Below are positions 22,814 through 34,123 of a DNA stretch of 64,000 nucleotides, piece by piece (within the stretch, counting starts at the first letter, position 1; every line of letters begins with the position of its first letter). The stretch covers positions 99,849,050-99,913,049 of the forward strand of contig CM051456.1 in assembly GCA_028274465.1 (NCBI GenBank), in the 5' to 3' direction. The DNA comes from Plantago ovata. Lineage: Eukaryota; Streptophyta; Magnoliopsida; Lamiales; Plantaginaceae. A program made the translations under genes and the position numbers. Under the pieces are notes generated by a model that was given only the letters and a program-made list of their open reading frames with translations, had not been told where the DNA came from and searched no databases.

Positions 22814-23498
22814 AGATCTTCTAGCTAACAGTTACTTTCCCACAGCTGTGCTGAAACAAATGGATAAGTGGAATGTGTTGAAAGTTGCTAACAATCAGAG
22901 AAAAGAATCTCCTCATAACAGCTTTGATGAAAGAGAGTTGTGGTTGTGTTAGGAAACTTGTAATTTTGATGAGCAATCAACCATGCTAAATTAAGTAAAG
23001 TCCAGTAATTAATACTCTTAAGGTCCATAGGAATTTAGAATTTTAAGGACATTGTAAAAGAGGTAAGTTTGCTGAAAGACTTAGTATAGGTACTAGTTAG
23101 GTTCTTAAGCTTGCTGATGATGTACTTTGTGTTTACCAACAAACTATTGAAGACCTAAAACCGCTCAGAAAGTGGAAATTTCGAAGACTGAAGACTTAGA
23201 ATATTTCTGAGAAAGGTATCTACAGAGGCACATGTTACTTCAGAAAGCGAGAATTTCAGCAACGGCTTGCATAAGTGAAAATCTATATGACAGAGTAGGT
23301 TGTGCTTGCTGAAACTGAGATAGCTCACTTACTGACAACTCATGTGACCTCCTTGCTGAAGAGTACTTGCATTTTGGCTCCAACATGCGAAGAACATGAA
23401 GACAAAAGAAGAACGCTGGTGAAAGTACAAAAGCAAGATAGTGACATCTTAAGGTACAAAGCCTTAGAATTTGAAATTCAAATGGCTCCCTTGAGACA

Positions 23499-23508
23499 CT
23501 ATAAATAG
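23499..23508 (+). promoter_or_regulatory. TATA box of the C2 LTR
   Basis: CTATAAATAG followed by GAAGACC fits a plant retrotransposon TATA box. No other canonical TATA is close by in the plus orientation. Confidence 0.6.
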
Positions 23509-24304
23509 AAGACCTTATGCTGAGTAGAAGGTGTGTCAACAATGTGATCAAACTATCACTTGTGCTTTAAACACTCAAATCCTTCTCTACTCTTTACTTC
23601 CTATTGATCCGTTCCAAGACTTAAGATTGAAAGAAAAGCTACTTGTGAAGAAGTAGAACATTGAAACCTAAGAAATTAGTTAAGTGTTCTTTCTTTTAAA
23701 CAAGAACAAGTCTTGACACCAGAAATAACAAACTTGCTTACTGCAAAGTATTACAAGTTGTGTTTCTTTAGATGACTTGCTATAGCTGCAAAGTTATATT
23801 CAAGTCATCTCATCCCAAACCTCTCTAACTGATAAACACATTTACAGGCGTGAAATTCAGGGGGAATTAATCAAGCATAGTTTTGATGATTAAATGTCCC
23901 AAGTTTGGTGGAGAACAAGGTTACAGTTCTCTAGTTTAGGTTGGAAACAAGGCAAGTGTGCTTTGGTTTCTGAGAATCATTAGTGATAGGATTTGTAAGG
24001 AACGACATATCTTATCATAGTGGATTCATTCCTAGAAAGGACAAAGTGGATTAGTTGAGAGATTACGCCACTCTCAGATACCACTATAAAAGTGTTTGTG
24101 TGATTTATTTTCCTGCAATTATTTTTCATCAAGTTACTATTGGTTTACACTGTCACTCTGCTCACTTGCTGAAACTAGTTTTCTGACAAAAGCACTTATT
24201 GTAAAAGACTTCCGCACTCTGTTTTTAAGTTTCAACAAACTCATTACTAAAAAGTAATAAGCACTTGCTGAGAAAGTTATTTACCAGCAAACTCATTACT
24301 GAAA

Positions 24305-25210
24305 TGGCAAATTACATACAGTACCCCTCTTAGATGTCCTAATTACATGTAACGGACCATTAGTTCATCAATTACATATAGTCTCCAACTAGATGAATTT
24401 TAATTACATCCACGAATTAAAACGTGGAAAGTACATTTTTGCCCCTGGTCAAAATTCAGAATTTTGCATTGACCAAACAACATTAATTTATGTTTATTAT
24501 ATATTGACCCTCAACATTTTCTAGTTTATGAAATTTACACGAAAAGCTTCTAAAATTTTCAAATGGATCCAAAATGTAATTGCAAATTTATCCCAACAAC
24601 ATTAATATGAAAAAATAAGTCCCAAATTTTTAAAATTTTTCATCCTTTTTCCTTTATTTTTTTTTCCTTCTTCTTCTTCAAAAATCCGGTGCCGGATTCC
24701 GGCACCGGAACCGGTGGCAGCTCCGGTCAGAGCTGCCACGCAGCTTCAGATCGGAGCTGCCATGTCAGCTTCCGATCTGGAAGCTGCCAGGGCAGCTCTG
24801 ACCGGAGCTGCCATGGCAGCTCACGATCGGAACTTCCTGGCAGCTTCTAGATCGGAAGCTGCCATGCAGCTCCGATCTGGAGCTGCGCGGCAGCCCAGAT
24901 CGGAGCTGCCATGGCAGCTCACGTTCGGATCACGCAGCTCTGACCGGAGCTGCCACCGGTTTCGGTGACGGAATCCGGCACCGGATTTTTTAATAAGAAG
25001 AAGAAAAAAAAAAGTAAAAAGGAAAAAAGGAAAAAAAAAGATAAATTAAAAAAGAAAATCTAAAGCCATGTTTTGGAAGAAGAGAGAGAAAAGGCCAATA
25101 TTTTTTGGTCAACTCGGATAAGGAAAAATGGATCCAGATGTAATTAAAAATACGATGGTCCTTCAGATGAAAAGGTGCTATCTAGCAGGGGATGTAGACG
25201 TAATAATCCC
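24305..25210. mobile_element. Candidate non-autonomous Mutator-like element
   Basis: A 906 bp block interrupts the C2 LTR. It is flanked by the 9-base direct repeat TTACTGAAA (24296-24304 and 25211-25219), the duplication size typical of Mutator-like elements. The ends are imperfect inverted repeats: ATTACATACAGTACCCC at 24311 matches ATTACGTCTACATCCCC read back from about 25204. A GGACCAT motif and AATTACATC also recur on both arms. There is no transposase. One caution is that the flanking LTR has its own repeat containing ACTGAAAAGTAATAAG, which could mimic part of the duplication. Confidence 0.6.
24688..24996. repeat. GC-rich inverted-repeat core of the Mutator-like element
   Basis: In an A/T-rich setting, this core is built from repeats of GGAGCTGCCATGGCAGCTC-like palindromes alternating with GATCGGA/TCCGATC. 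It is bounded by inverted CCGGTGCCGGATT and AATCCGGCACCGG. Outside these, T/C-rich and A/G-rich tracts are also complementary (TTTTTCCTTCTTCTTCTTC on the left, GAAGAAGAAAAAAAAAAG on the right). The whole could fold into a long stem. Confidence 0.8.
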
Positions 25211-25323
25211 TTACTGAAAAGTAATAAGTACTTGCTGAGAAAGTTTTGAACGATGAAAAGTTTAAAAAGACTATTCACCCTCCCCCCTCTAGTTTTTTCT
25301 TATTGTTTAAAGGAACCAAGAAG

Positions 25324-25335
25324 TGGTATCAGAGC
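25324..25335 (+). promoter_or_regulatory. C2 primer-binding site for initiator tRNA-Met
   Basis: TGGTATCAGAGC is the standard copia primer site, complementary to the 3' end of initiator tRNA-Met. It fixes the right end of the LTR just upstream. Confidence 0.92.
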
Positions 25336-25433
25336 TGGAGGTTCTTTAACCTTCAGCACTGAACCTAGATCCCCTTAGGTGTTTTCCGTAAATCACATTC
25401 ACTTGATCAGGTTGGTAGTTATTTGCTGACAGG

Positions 25434-26729
25434 ATGTATTTAGGAGACGCTCCTTTGCTGAAGTTGGAAAACTATGAGAAATGGCGAAACAACATGATGC
25501 TACATCTTGAGGCCATTAATGATGAGATGTTGACTGTCATAAACGATGGCCCAATCAAGATCACTAAACTTGAAAGAAGCTTTCCTCACAAGACCACAGA
25601 CACTAGTGGAAGGAAACTATCTTAGGAGAACCGGTCGACACCATCGTACCAAAACCAAGAGAGGAATTGACTTCAGATAAAGCCAAAAGATTCCGTCTTC
25701 ATGGCCAAGCAAGAAACATCATTATTCGATCTACTCCAGATACTATACAGTGCAAACTGTGGGGTGCTAAAACTGCTAAGGAAGCTTGGAAAATGGTTCA
25801 AGATCTTTGTGCTGGATCTCACAAAACCAAGGAAAACAAACTCGAAGTACTAAAGTTGAAGTTTCAAAACTTCAAACAGGGTGCCAATGAGTCACTGGAA
25901 GACTTGGATTTCAGATCACAACTCTTGTGAGTGAAATGGCTGCCTTAGGTGTTGGAAACTTCTATTCAGATTCTGAAAAGGTGAAAACCATCATTAGAAG
26001 TATGAATCAAGAATGGATCCACACTCAAAACTTCTACTACAATCAAGGAATGCCAAACATCACTCTAACCGAGTTGTTCTCTCATCTTGCTACTGTCAAC
26101 TATGAGACAAAGCAAAGAGAAAGTGTGTTTGCTGAAAAACCGGAAAACATTGCTCTTGCTTCTAAGCCGTCATCTTCTGAAAAGAAGAATGATAAAGAGC
26201 CTGCTGATGAAAATGCTCTTGCAGTTAGAAACATGAAGAAATTCATCAATAAGGATCTTGAAAGGCGAACAGCAAGAGAAGTTGAAAAATCATCTTGGTA
26301 ACAGCTACCATAAGTACAAAAATAAAACTAGCTCGCTGAACAAGCAAGATCAGCAAGCAAACTCCTCCGAAGAACCAGCAGTTTGGCAATGATCTGTGCT
26401 TTTATTGCAAAAAGCCTGGACACTTCAAAGCAAACTGCCCCTTACTGAAAGAGAAATCTGCTGAAAAGAAGAAGAAGTTCAAGAAGGCTTTGAATGCTGA
26501 AGAAAAGAAAAAGCTTCAAGCAAAAATTGATGCTCTTTGCATTGAAACAAGTTCTGAAGATAGTGAGGTAGAAAGTTCAGACACTGAAGAAGAGGAAGCC
26601 ACTCTGGACGTAGAGATAGGTAAAGAAGTATGTGGAATTGCCATGGAAGCTTATCCAGATGTGTCAAACTACGAGTTCTGCCTCATGGCCGATCAGGTAA
26701 ATTGTCATACCTCTGCCTCTGATTCATAG
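25434..26729 (+). pseudogene. C2 gag (frameshifted)
   Basis: Four fragments in three frames form a copia gag. The first (25434) has NYEKWRNNMMLHLEAIND, and the second (25667) has AKEAWKMVQDLCAGSHKTKENK and LKLKFQNFKQGANESLED. The third (25927) has NITLTELFSHLATVNYETKQ. A zinc knuckle, CFYCKKPGHFKANC (C-x2-C-x4-H-x4-C), is at 26395-26442, just before the fourth fragment. That fragment (26490-26729) is acidic and ends CLMADQVNC, as is common in SIRE-type gag. A stop at 25623 and shifts at about 25650, 25925 and 26300 break it. Confidence 0.85.
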
Positions 26730-27857
26730 AGTGAAGATTATATTGGCCTTGATAGAATTCAAGGAGAAATCGAAAAATTTGAGAAAACTCTGAGCAAATA
26801 GGAAGAGAAATTACAGAATGTTGAACTTCTGACTAAGCAAACTACTGAAAAGTACGTTGTGCTGAGCGTTGAGTCAGAAAAGAAGGATGTTGAAATACTG
26901 CATCTCAAAAAGCTATTTGCTGAAGCTACAGAGAATAAAATGCTCAAATGGCAATAGAATTGGAAGAATATCAGTCTTCAATTCTAAAGTTACTTGCTGA
27001 AATACAAGAGATGAAAAAGATGAAAGTCAATTTCAAATCTTATGCGGATGCTAGTAACACGCTAATTGAACTAATCTCTTATCTGAGAGATCCATCTCAG
27101 AAAGAAGGTTAGCTGCCACTTATGAAGGTGATGATGTGATACCGTTGAATAGAGACAAATCACCAATTACCTTTGTTCGTGCTACTGATAGTGGTCAACC
27201 AGAACTCTATCAAATTGGTCAATCTAAGGTTGCTGAAATAAGCAATCAATTTCCTACGACCAAGAAGCCGGCTATTTCTACTCAAAGTAACAAAACTTTA
27301 AAACGAAAACAGGTTGCTGAAAAGCAATCTGTTCAGAAAAAGGATGCTGAAAAGCATTCCGCCAAACAAGTTGCTGAAAAGAAATTTGTTAAGTCAAAAG
27401 GCAAGATTACTAACAAAAGTAATCCGAAGACCTTTGTTGACAAACCTGAATCAAGTAAGGTTGCTGAGACAAAAACTCAGCATACTCCAAAAAGTGGACT
27501 TGGATACAAAACCAAGCAAAGTCAACTATTTCATGAGTATAAGCTAAGTCAGCAAAGATACTTCAAAGAGTTGAACAAATCGAAGCCCAAGAGTACTGAC
27601 AATACTCAAAATGCTAGGATTAGATGGAAACTTCTAGAAAAGAACTTACTGAAAAGTATGTTCAACAAAAGGGTCAAACAAGCAAGACACCACATCAGAA
27701 AGTGGATTTAATCAGCAATGATCAAAAGTCTTTTGGTTCTAAACCATCTAGTTCCTCAGCAAGTAGAAAACAAGTCAAGATCGCAAAACTCAAGACTTGG
27801 GTTTCCACTGGACGTGTTCTTGAACATGTTAATGGACATCCAATATTGGATAATTAA
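26730..27857 (+). pseudogene. C2 gag-pol linker with coiled coil and lysine-rich region
   Basis: Several short frames continue the polyprotein between gag and protease. The first part is Glu/Lys-rich and probably coiled coil (about 26750-27110). The frame 27136-27711 is rich in Lys with repeated VAEK units (KRKQVAEKQSVQKKDAEK). No enzyme motif is visible. A long, weakly conserved linker here is usual for SIRE-like elements. Confidence 0.55.
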
Positions 27858-28229
27858 CTTGTTTGCTCTTGATTGTGCAGACTTCAGTCACGGAGAAAAA
27901 CAATGCAATTTGGCACTTTGACAGTGGCTGCGGAAAGCACATGACGGGCAATAAGAAAAACCTTATAAACTATAGACGGTGGTCTAAAGGTCCAACAATA
28001 AGGTTTGCTGGTGGAGGCTTTTGGTTCTACTAAAGGCTATGGTGACGTGAAGTTAGGGTCCATCACTATTTAGGGAGTTCTTTATGTCAAAAATCTTAAG
28101 TTCAACCTTTTCAGCATGAGTCAGTTTGCTAACAAAGGTTACTTCATGAAAGAAAATTAAAAGTGATGAATGCAAACTTATTGACTTTGAGACAAAGAAG
28201 GTAATCATGGTTGCTAGAAGATCAGGAGG
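27858..28229 (+). pseudogene. C2 protease, interrupted by element 4
   Basis: The copia protease signature WHFDSGCGKHMTGNKKNL is readable at about 27915-27965, with DSG as the active site. The following frame is disturbed by small shifts and stops. At 28234 the sequence is cut by element 4, and the pre-integrase part resumes at 38001. Confidence 0.75.
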
Positions 28230-28234
28230 TCTCT

Positions 28235-29635
28235 TGATGATGTCGTTTTTCACCAATTAAATTTGTTTTAAAAGCCTAAGAACACTTATCACTAGACAAA
28301 CTAGAGTGCAATGGCAAGTTGTCCCCGAGTGTCGTTCTCTCGGGACCTAACGTGGCTTTGCTTGAGGTTTTTGCAAGTAATTTCAGTCAACGAATTCAAA
28401 TGTTTAGAGAATCGTTTCCTTTGAACAATAGCAACGAGAAATCAGATTGCTGTAAACAAGCTTGGAAAACGGTTGGTGGTAGAAATCAAATACACATGCA
28501 CGGGTTACGTATATGCTCACAAGTTCAGTGCGTAGAACCTTCGATCAAGTCTGCTAAGCAACTCGTCTAGGCAAATTTAAGACACACATCATAAAAGATC
28601 ACTATCAATAATTTAGAGGTGCTTGTCACCAACACCATTTATCTAGCATGCTGCAAATCTCTAACATACAATCCTATAGCTTTCATTGACCAAGAGTTTG
28701 TCACTATACTCAATTCGAATATATTTTATAAGCAACTAAGAATCATATGAAGGGATTTGCAGCAAGATTGAATCACAATCTCATGTAAGCATAAACATAA
28801 CCCATAGCATGCATATTCTACATTCTACCACCAACACAAAAGATTTAGCTACTCATATTCATCAACATAGACATCAATTCATATGAATAATAATTGGAAT
28901 ACATCATATCAAACTACAAGACAAGAGAGTGATACAAGTTACCACCAAAGCTGTCACTAATCGGTGGAAATCAAAGAAAACCTCTCCGTAGATGATTACA
29001 AAGGATGAATCCCAATCAAAACCTTGAATCCCAAGCTAAAATACAAAGAAATCTGAATATTCTCTGAGTTTTGGGGCTTAGGAGCTCTCCAAAATGAAGT
29101 TATTAAAAGATATTCAAAAAATGATCAAAGATCAGATCTAAGAAGGAAAATCCAAAAACGTAACCGCTGCCAAGCGGACCGCTTGGAGAAGCCAAGCGGA
29201 GTGCTTGGCAAGCGAAGCGCTTCGGGCACTCCAAGCGCTTCGCTTGGCTTCTGTGCCAAAGCTCCTGGAAATTGAAGCGAAGCGCTTCACTATTCCAGGC
29301 GCTTAGCTTGGCTCCTAGGCAGATTTTTGTCTTCAAACTCAATCGTTTTGCCCTCGCATGGCCCTCGGGTGCCTTGGACTCATCCTTCTCGATGCTTATT
29401 GATACTCAAACACTTACGAACAAGCCACGGAGATTGGGGAACTTCAACGGGGCCATCTTTTCCATCAAAAAGGCTCGTTTTTAGCTCCAAAAACGCCGTT
29501 TCGTACCTAAGTGCCTGAAAATGCAGAAAACACAAAACGTGACACAATTCTACCAAACTAACCAAAAAACAAGGCTAGAAGATAGCAAAAGAAGGTAAAA
29601 AAGACAAGATGAACGCGTCAAAAATACGTTCATCA
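28235..29635 (-). repeat. Element 4 3' LTR
   Basis: Ends are TGATGATGTCG and ACGTTCATCA. A palindrome array at 29170-29312 contains CCAAGCGGACCGCTTGG and variants. It lacks a 17-base repeat unit (GCGCTTCGGGCACTCCA type) that is duplicated in the right LTR. Confidence 0.92.
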
Positions 29636-31662
29636 AACTCCCCAAACCAAACCTTTGCTTGTCCTCAAGCAACCAACTATCCTAAATGCAACACAAAAGG
29701 AGTCTCATGCCAAGTAAAGTGAACTAATCTATTGAACCTACCAAATGCTTATGTACAAGACCAAATGAGCATGACACGCAAATAGGTTGAAGTATGCCTC
29801 GATTGTGAATATACACATTCTCAAGTGCACTTGGTTAAACAAAGGAGTCTCCCGTAACATCTTCTACCTGGACCTGGTCAGTGACGACACAATGATGCAT
29901 GTTATCATACTACAATTGCCCCGTGCCTATGAAACCGAGGACTTACTTCTGTTCACCAAGCGAGACTTTTCCTCAAGAGAGGGCGAACCAATACTGGCTC
30001 TCATCAAAAGAAGGAGGGTTCCCTTAGATAGATAACACTCCCCTATTCTACCCAGACTCTCAAGAATGAGCCTCTTTCAACCACTTCTTGAATAGCAAGA
30101 CGAGGGTGGTCAAGAACAGGCCTTGGACAAAGGCGACACGAAACGAAAGATAGAATTTACAACTCGACACTTCACAAGAACAAAATATTTACATGACACT
30201 TGACACTACGAGACTGCTTTTGGCTTGCAACGACCCTTCTTTTACTTTAGGGTCTTATTCTTTATTTTCTTTCTTCCCCTTTTTTTTTTTTATTTTCTTT
30301 CCTCTTTTTTTTTCTTCTTTTCTTTTTCTCTTTTTTTTTCCCTTTTTTTTTTTATATAGGGGCAAGCAGCAGTACTATGTGTCAAAAACACCTCCCCAAA
30401 CCTATTCGAGAGAATAGGTTTGAGCACAAAGACGAAAAGGAAAAAGGAAAGACTCTTTACAAAGACACTTCCCCAAACCTATTCAAAAGAATAGGTTGGG
30501 ACACAAAACAAAAAGAAAAAGAAAAAGGAAACTTTACAACGACTCAAAGACGAAAGACAAGATCAACGAAGCAACCCCCTCCCCAAACCTATTCGATAGA
30601 ATAGGTTTAATACAAGGAATCACACACCTCACACTACCTCCTTCCTAGGCATTTGGCAATCTCTAATCGAGGTGAAGAACTTGTCGCCTCTTACGTACAT
30701 AATTACACGGGTTACAACCATAGACTCTAACATGCATCATTTCATAAGGCCATCACGAACCGCAGCAGAAGAAACACCACTCAAGGTGATGTCGAGACTA
30801 CTAAGCTTAACTAGTGCACAAGCGAATGTGACAAACCAAGCGAGACAAGCCTCAAACTATTTGCAAAGTGATGCAACATATGATCAATGGTCATAAACAC
30901 TTAGTCTACACAATAAAAATGTTCAAAAGACTTGGCAATAAACTCCACACACAACAACGTGCAACAACTAATCTAGGGATGATATGCATGCAAAAATTTG
31001 AAAAAACACGACAAATCACATGAACGTGAGTAAAATCAGGCATGCACGAACCACACAAGCATATAGTACTGAAAATCAAATACCCCCTCCCCAAACCTAA
31101 ACTTTTGCTCGTCCTCGAGCAAAGAAAAGTTGAAAGAAAAGGAAAAATTGGATTCAAAGTACACTTCCCTGAGATAAAGGTTCGTGTCCAATCTCCTATA
31201 TACGAGTAGTACCTGAAAGGACTCAAGAAACAAGTGAAAACGGGTGCGCAAAGGTGAGAAGAATGGAAAAAACAAGGAAAATCTGGGTACAGGGTCCAAG
31301 CGGAGCGCTTGGGAGGCTCCAGGCGCTCCGCTTGAATTTCCAGGAAGTTGCAAAACTTCCTAGAATTTGAAGCGGACCGCTTGGCCCTTCCAGGCGCTTC
31401 GCTTGGACCTGTTTCCAGATTTTCGATGTTTTTCCTCTCTTAATCACCTAAGGCAACAAGACAAAAACTAAACTAAACTAATCACGACAAAAGGCACACA
31501 GGTCACAACTACAAAAGCAAATAAAGAGTACAAGAGTCAAAAGTCATAGCATCATACAACCAAATCGAATTAAAAGAGTTTCAACCAACAATAGTAAACG
31601 AGCCAAAATAACGATAATATACAAATAATACCGATAAATGTGGCCCTTGTCGGCTGGTATCT
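29636..31662 (-). other. Element 4 polypurine tract and 3' untranslated region
   Basis: The polypurine tract on the minus strand (TTTGGGGAGTT) abuts the LTR at 29636-29646. Three inverted repeats of AACCTATTC/GAATAGGTT type lie at about 30400-30422, 30477-30497 and 30590-30608, each next to a CCCCAAACC (PPT-like on the minus strand). A long T-rich tract (A/G-rich in the sense strand) is at 30265-30357. A second GC palindrome array with CCAAGCGGAGCGCTTGG-type units is at 31293-31411. There is no convincing ORF. Confidence 0.75.
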
Positions 31663-32960
31663 CTAGGAGTAGGGGTCGTAGGGGGTGTTGGGAAAGTCAC
31701 TCCCACTACCACCGGTCTGATCATGGAAAGGGTACCCCGGAATTCTGCGAGCTAAGGCATCATAGCGGTTCATCGTCTCCTCCTGGTGGGCTCTCCAACG
31801 CCTAGTGTCCTCTGCTCGAGCAGCCTCCCAACGCTGATCTACACGCCCCTGGTAATCATCCCAACGCTGCTCCTCCATCACACGGAAGTCCTCCCACCTC
31901 TTGACTTCGCGCTCCTCAAATCCCCGGAATTGGGTCGACTGAGCCTCCAAGATGGTGGTTTGGAAGCTACCAAACTGATCGACCAAGATCTGGTTGAACC
32001 CCGAGAAGTCGAAGCTTCCTTGTCCGGCCGTAGGCGGAGGTGGAGGAGGTGTCACATGGCGCGTAACCCTTGGTGGCATAGGTTCTCCTTGCTGAGTGCA
32101 CCAAGCCCCGTGCATCTCATTGTACGTATCCATGTTGATGGACTTCTTCGGCTTCTTGTCCAGCACGAGGTCGGGAACTCCGGCCTCCTTGCACATGGCC
32201 GTGATCAAGTTACCAAAGGCAAGCTTCCAGTTGGCGTTACGGCGGCGCTTGAATTCCTCGAAGATGACGACGCCAGGAGTGAGAGGCAAATCATGCAAGA
32301 GAGCATGGACTAGGAATGAACCTCGGCATCATGTGTGCTAGGGATCAGATTGGCTTGAACGAACTTCAACATCATCCTTGCCTCGAAGGTGAGATCGTTG
32401 TGGCGCAAAATTCGGGGTGGCTCATCAGGCAATTAATAATCATCCACGGTAATGCCATTCAGTACCTCCATGGGGTAGTGATCAGACTCCCTGTCGTAGA
32501 CATAGAGCTCCACGGGATCAAATCTCTCATGGATTTCAGGCTGGCGGTTTGGATCCCGCGTCAGTGGCCTATCCAATCGCATGATGAAGCTAGTGATGCT
32601 CAAAGGAGTAAACTCGACCCCAACACCGCGGACGGGGACCTCACCGGTCCGTTCATTGTAGTCCGTGAAGGCAATGTAGAAATCCTCCACTACCGCTTGG
32701 TCCCAATTTGGCATGACCTCGCCATAGTACTTCCAGCCTCGCTCAGTAATGAGCTTGTTGAGCTCTCTGGCGCCATCCAACGCGCTCTCCCCAGCCGTGA
32801 AGCGAATGCTCCTCTCGGAAATGTATGTGTGCTTGTGGGCATGGAAATTCGCTTCGAATTGCCTTGCCCTCCCCGATTGGCGATACTCGCCGGGTGTGGC
32901 CGTTTGTTGGGCACTCGAGGTCCCTTCTCCCCTTGATCTCTTGGATCTTCTTGATGCCAT
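31663..32960 (-). pseudogene. Element 4 second gene: putative plant transposon protein (Transposase_32-like domain), broken
   Basis: The start MASRRSKRSRGEG at 32960 follows the predicted splice acceptor by a few bases. The frame runs to TAA at 32433-32435. The body (YISERSIRF, ELNKLITERGWKYYGEV, VVEDFYIAFTDYNER, VRGVGVEFTPLSITSF) matches my knowledge of the Pfam family of putative plant transposon proteins. Past the stop the same frame continues (LPDEPPRILRHNDLTF, NLIPSTHDAEVHS). A shift then leads into 32298-31663 (KLAFGNLITAMCKEAGVPDL, then PPPPPP and a coiled, Trp/Arg-rich tail EREVKRWEDFRVMEEQRW). Its biochemical role is unknown. It replaces the usual pol position. Confidence 0.75.
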
Positions 32961-32965
32961 TGTAC

Positions 32966-33529
32966 CTAGAAGAATCTTATTAGATAACTTCAAGAGACAA
33001 TGAGACATAGACTCTTATACTACTACCAAACAATCTACTTCTACTGTAAGACAAGTATACGTTCTTCGTTTAAAACAAGTCATAACGCAACAAGTCGACT
33101 CTTAGACGTCAAAACTCACTCAAGTAATCTCATGGTGAGTTTGAAGACTTGCTAAAGTTCATATGAAAAAAATCGAGAAGCTTTAACACTTCGTTACGAT
33201 AAATCCATACGAATCTAAACCAAGCAAACAAACTCTCCAATTAAGTTACCCAACCAATCCAACACATTCTCATGCAATCACAACATCACCATAATCATAT
33301 CATAACTCAAATTCAAGGCTAACAATCATCAAACAATTACATAGCAAAAATTCGAATCACTAGAGTTCATCATAAATTAAGAAGAGCAAAATTCGAATTT
33401 AGACATCACATATAGTAAGAAACATGCTCAATAATCATTATCAAACTCTAATTCACCAATGCATAACACAATTGAAGCTAATTAAGATGAAATCCCAAAT
33501 TCAAGAAAGTTAGGGTTCATGAGAGGTAC
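32966..33529 (-). other. Predicted leader intron of the element 4 second gene
   Basis: On the minus strand a donor CAAAG|GTACCTC lies at 33530/33529 and an acceptor TTCTTCTAG|GTACAATGG at 32966/32965, giving a 564-base A/T-rich intron just before the start codon. The first bases (GAACCCTAACTTTC, GCTTCAATTGTG) resemble the start of the corresponding introns in elements A, B and C. The splice sites are inferred, not shown by transcripts. Confidence 0.6.
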
Positions 33530-33717
33530 CTTTGATTCCTTGTTATGGATGCTTCAAAGGTGAAATTTGATCGGTTTAAATGATAGAGGGGGTGATGGGC
33601 TTTGTAAAATGCACAAGATTGCAAGAATTGGTGGAGAATTGAGAGAGATTGAGATTTTTGGGGTGCAAAAATCGGCAATGGAGGAAAAAACGAAGTGGGA
33701 GGCTTTGAATCTCAAGT

Positions 33718-33945
33718 GCCCCGCTTGCTTCCTTAAGGAAAGCCAAGCGAAGCGCTTGGAAAGCGGTCCGCTTGGGAACGCCCAAGCGCTCCACTTGGAT
33801 TTCCAGTAGGAATTTTCATTCCTACTGGAAATTCAAGCGGACCGCTTGGGGGTGCCAAGCGCTTCGCTTGGATTTCCAGTAAGAATGGGATTCTTACTGG
33901 AAATCCAAGCGGACCGCTTGGGCTTTCCAAGCGGTTCGCTTGGGA
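33718..33945 (-). promoter_or_regulatory. Element 4 internal GC palindrome array upstream of the second gene
   Basis: Repeated inverted units such as CCAAGCGAAGCGCTTGG, CAAGCGGACCGCTTGG and CCAAGCGGTTCGCTTGG are spaced by TTTCCAGTA(G/A)GAAT linkers. The motif type is the same as in the element's own LTRs. It lies about 190 bases upstream of the predicted intron donor, where a promoter for the second gene would be expected; no clear TATA box follows it. Confidence 0.7.
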
Positions 33946-34063
33946 CCTGAAGCTCCCAATCTATTTTTTTTCAACTTTTGCTAAATTTTCACCCCAAAAA
34001 ACTTGTCTAAACAACGAAACAAAATTTAAACGTGCTTCTATTCTACATGCAATTACCTACAAC

Positions 34064-34081
34064 CTCGGGTTGCCTCCCGAG
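34064..34081 (-). other. Post-stop hairpin with AGGCAA loop (element 4)
   Basis: The minus strand reads CTCGGG-AGGCAA-CCCGAG, a perfect six-base-pair stem, about 40 bases after the end of the gag-protease frame. Elements A, B and C have the same loop with a different, still paired stem at the same place. Confidence 0.8.
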
Positions 34082-34123
34082 AAGCGCCTTCGTTTAAAAG
34101 TCGTTGGCTCGACTCATCTTAGC

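Larger units (their letters stand above)
22947..25318 (+). repeat. SIRE-like copia element C2: LTR (carrying a DNA-transposon insertion)
   Basis: The end is fixed by the primer site at 25324. The start is placed at TGTTAGGAAAC but is uncertain. A purine tract AGGGGGAA near 23862 is an alternative 3' boundary marker, which would make the LTR much shorter. A TATA box CTATAAATAG is at 23499-23508. The sequence contains many GCTGA/CTTGCTGA repeats and a repeated ACTGAAAAGTAATAAG unit. The insertion 24305-25210 accounts for about 0.9 kb. Confidence 0.6.

Noticed and set aside
24714-24968. An 84-codon Ala-rich frame in the GC-rich repeat
   Set aside because: It is translation of a short palindromic repeat; the Ala/Arg bias comes from GCAGCT repeats and there is no sign of a gene.
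33567-33809. Plus-strand frame across the element 4 leader and palindrome array
   Set aside because: It runs antisense to the inferred leader and through the repeat array, without motifs.
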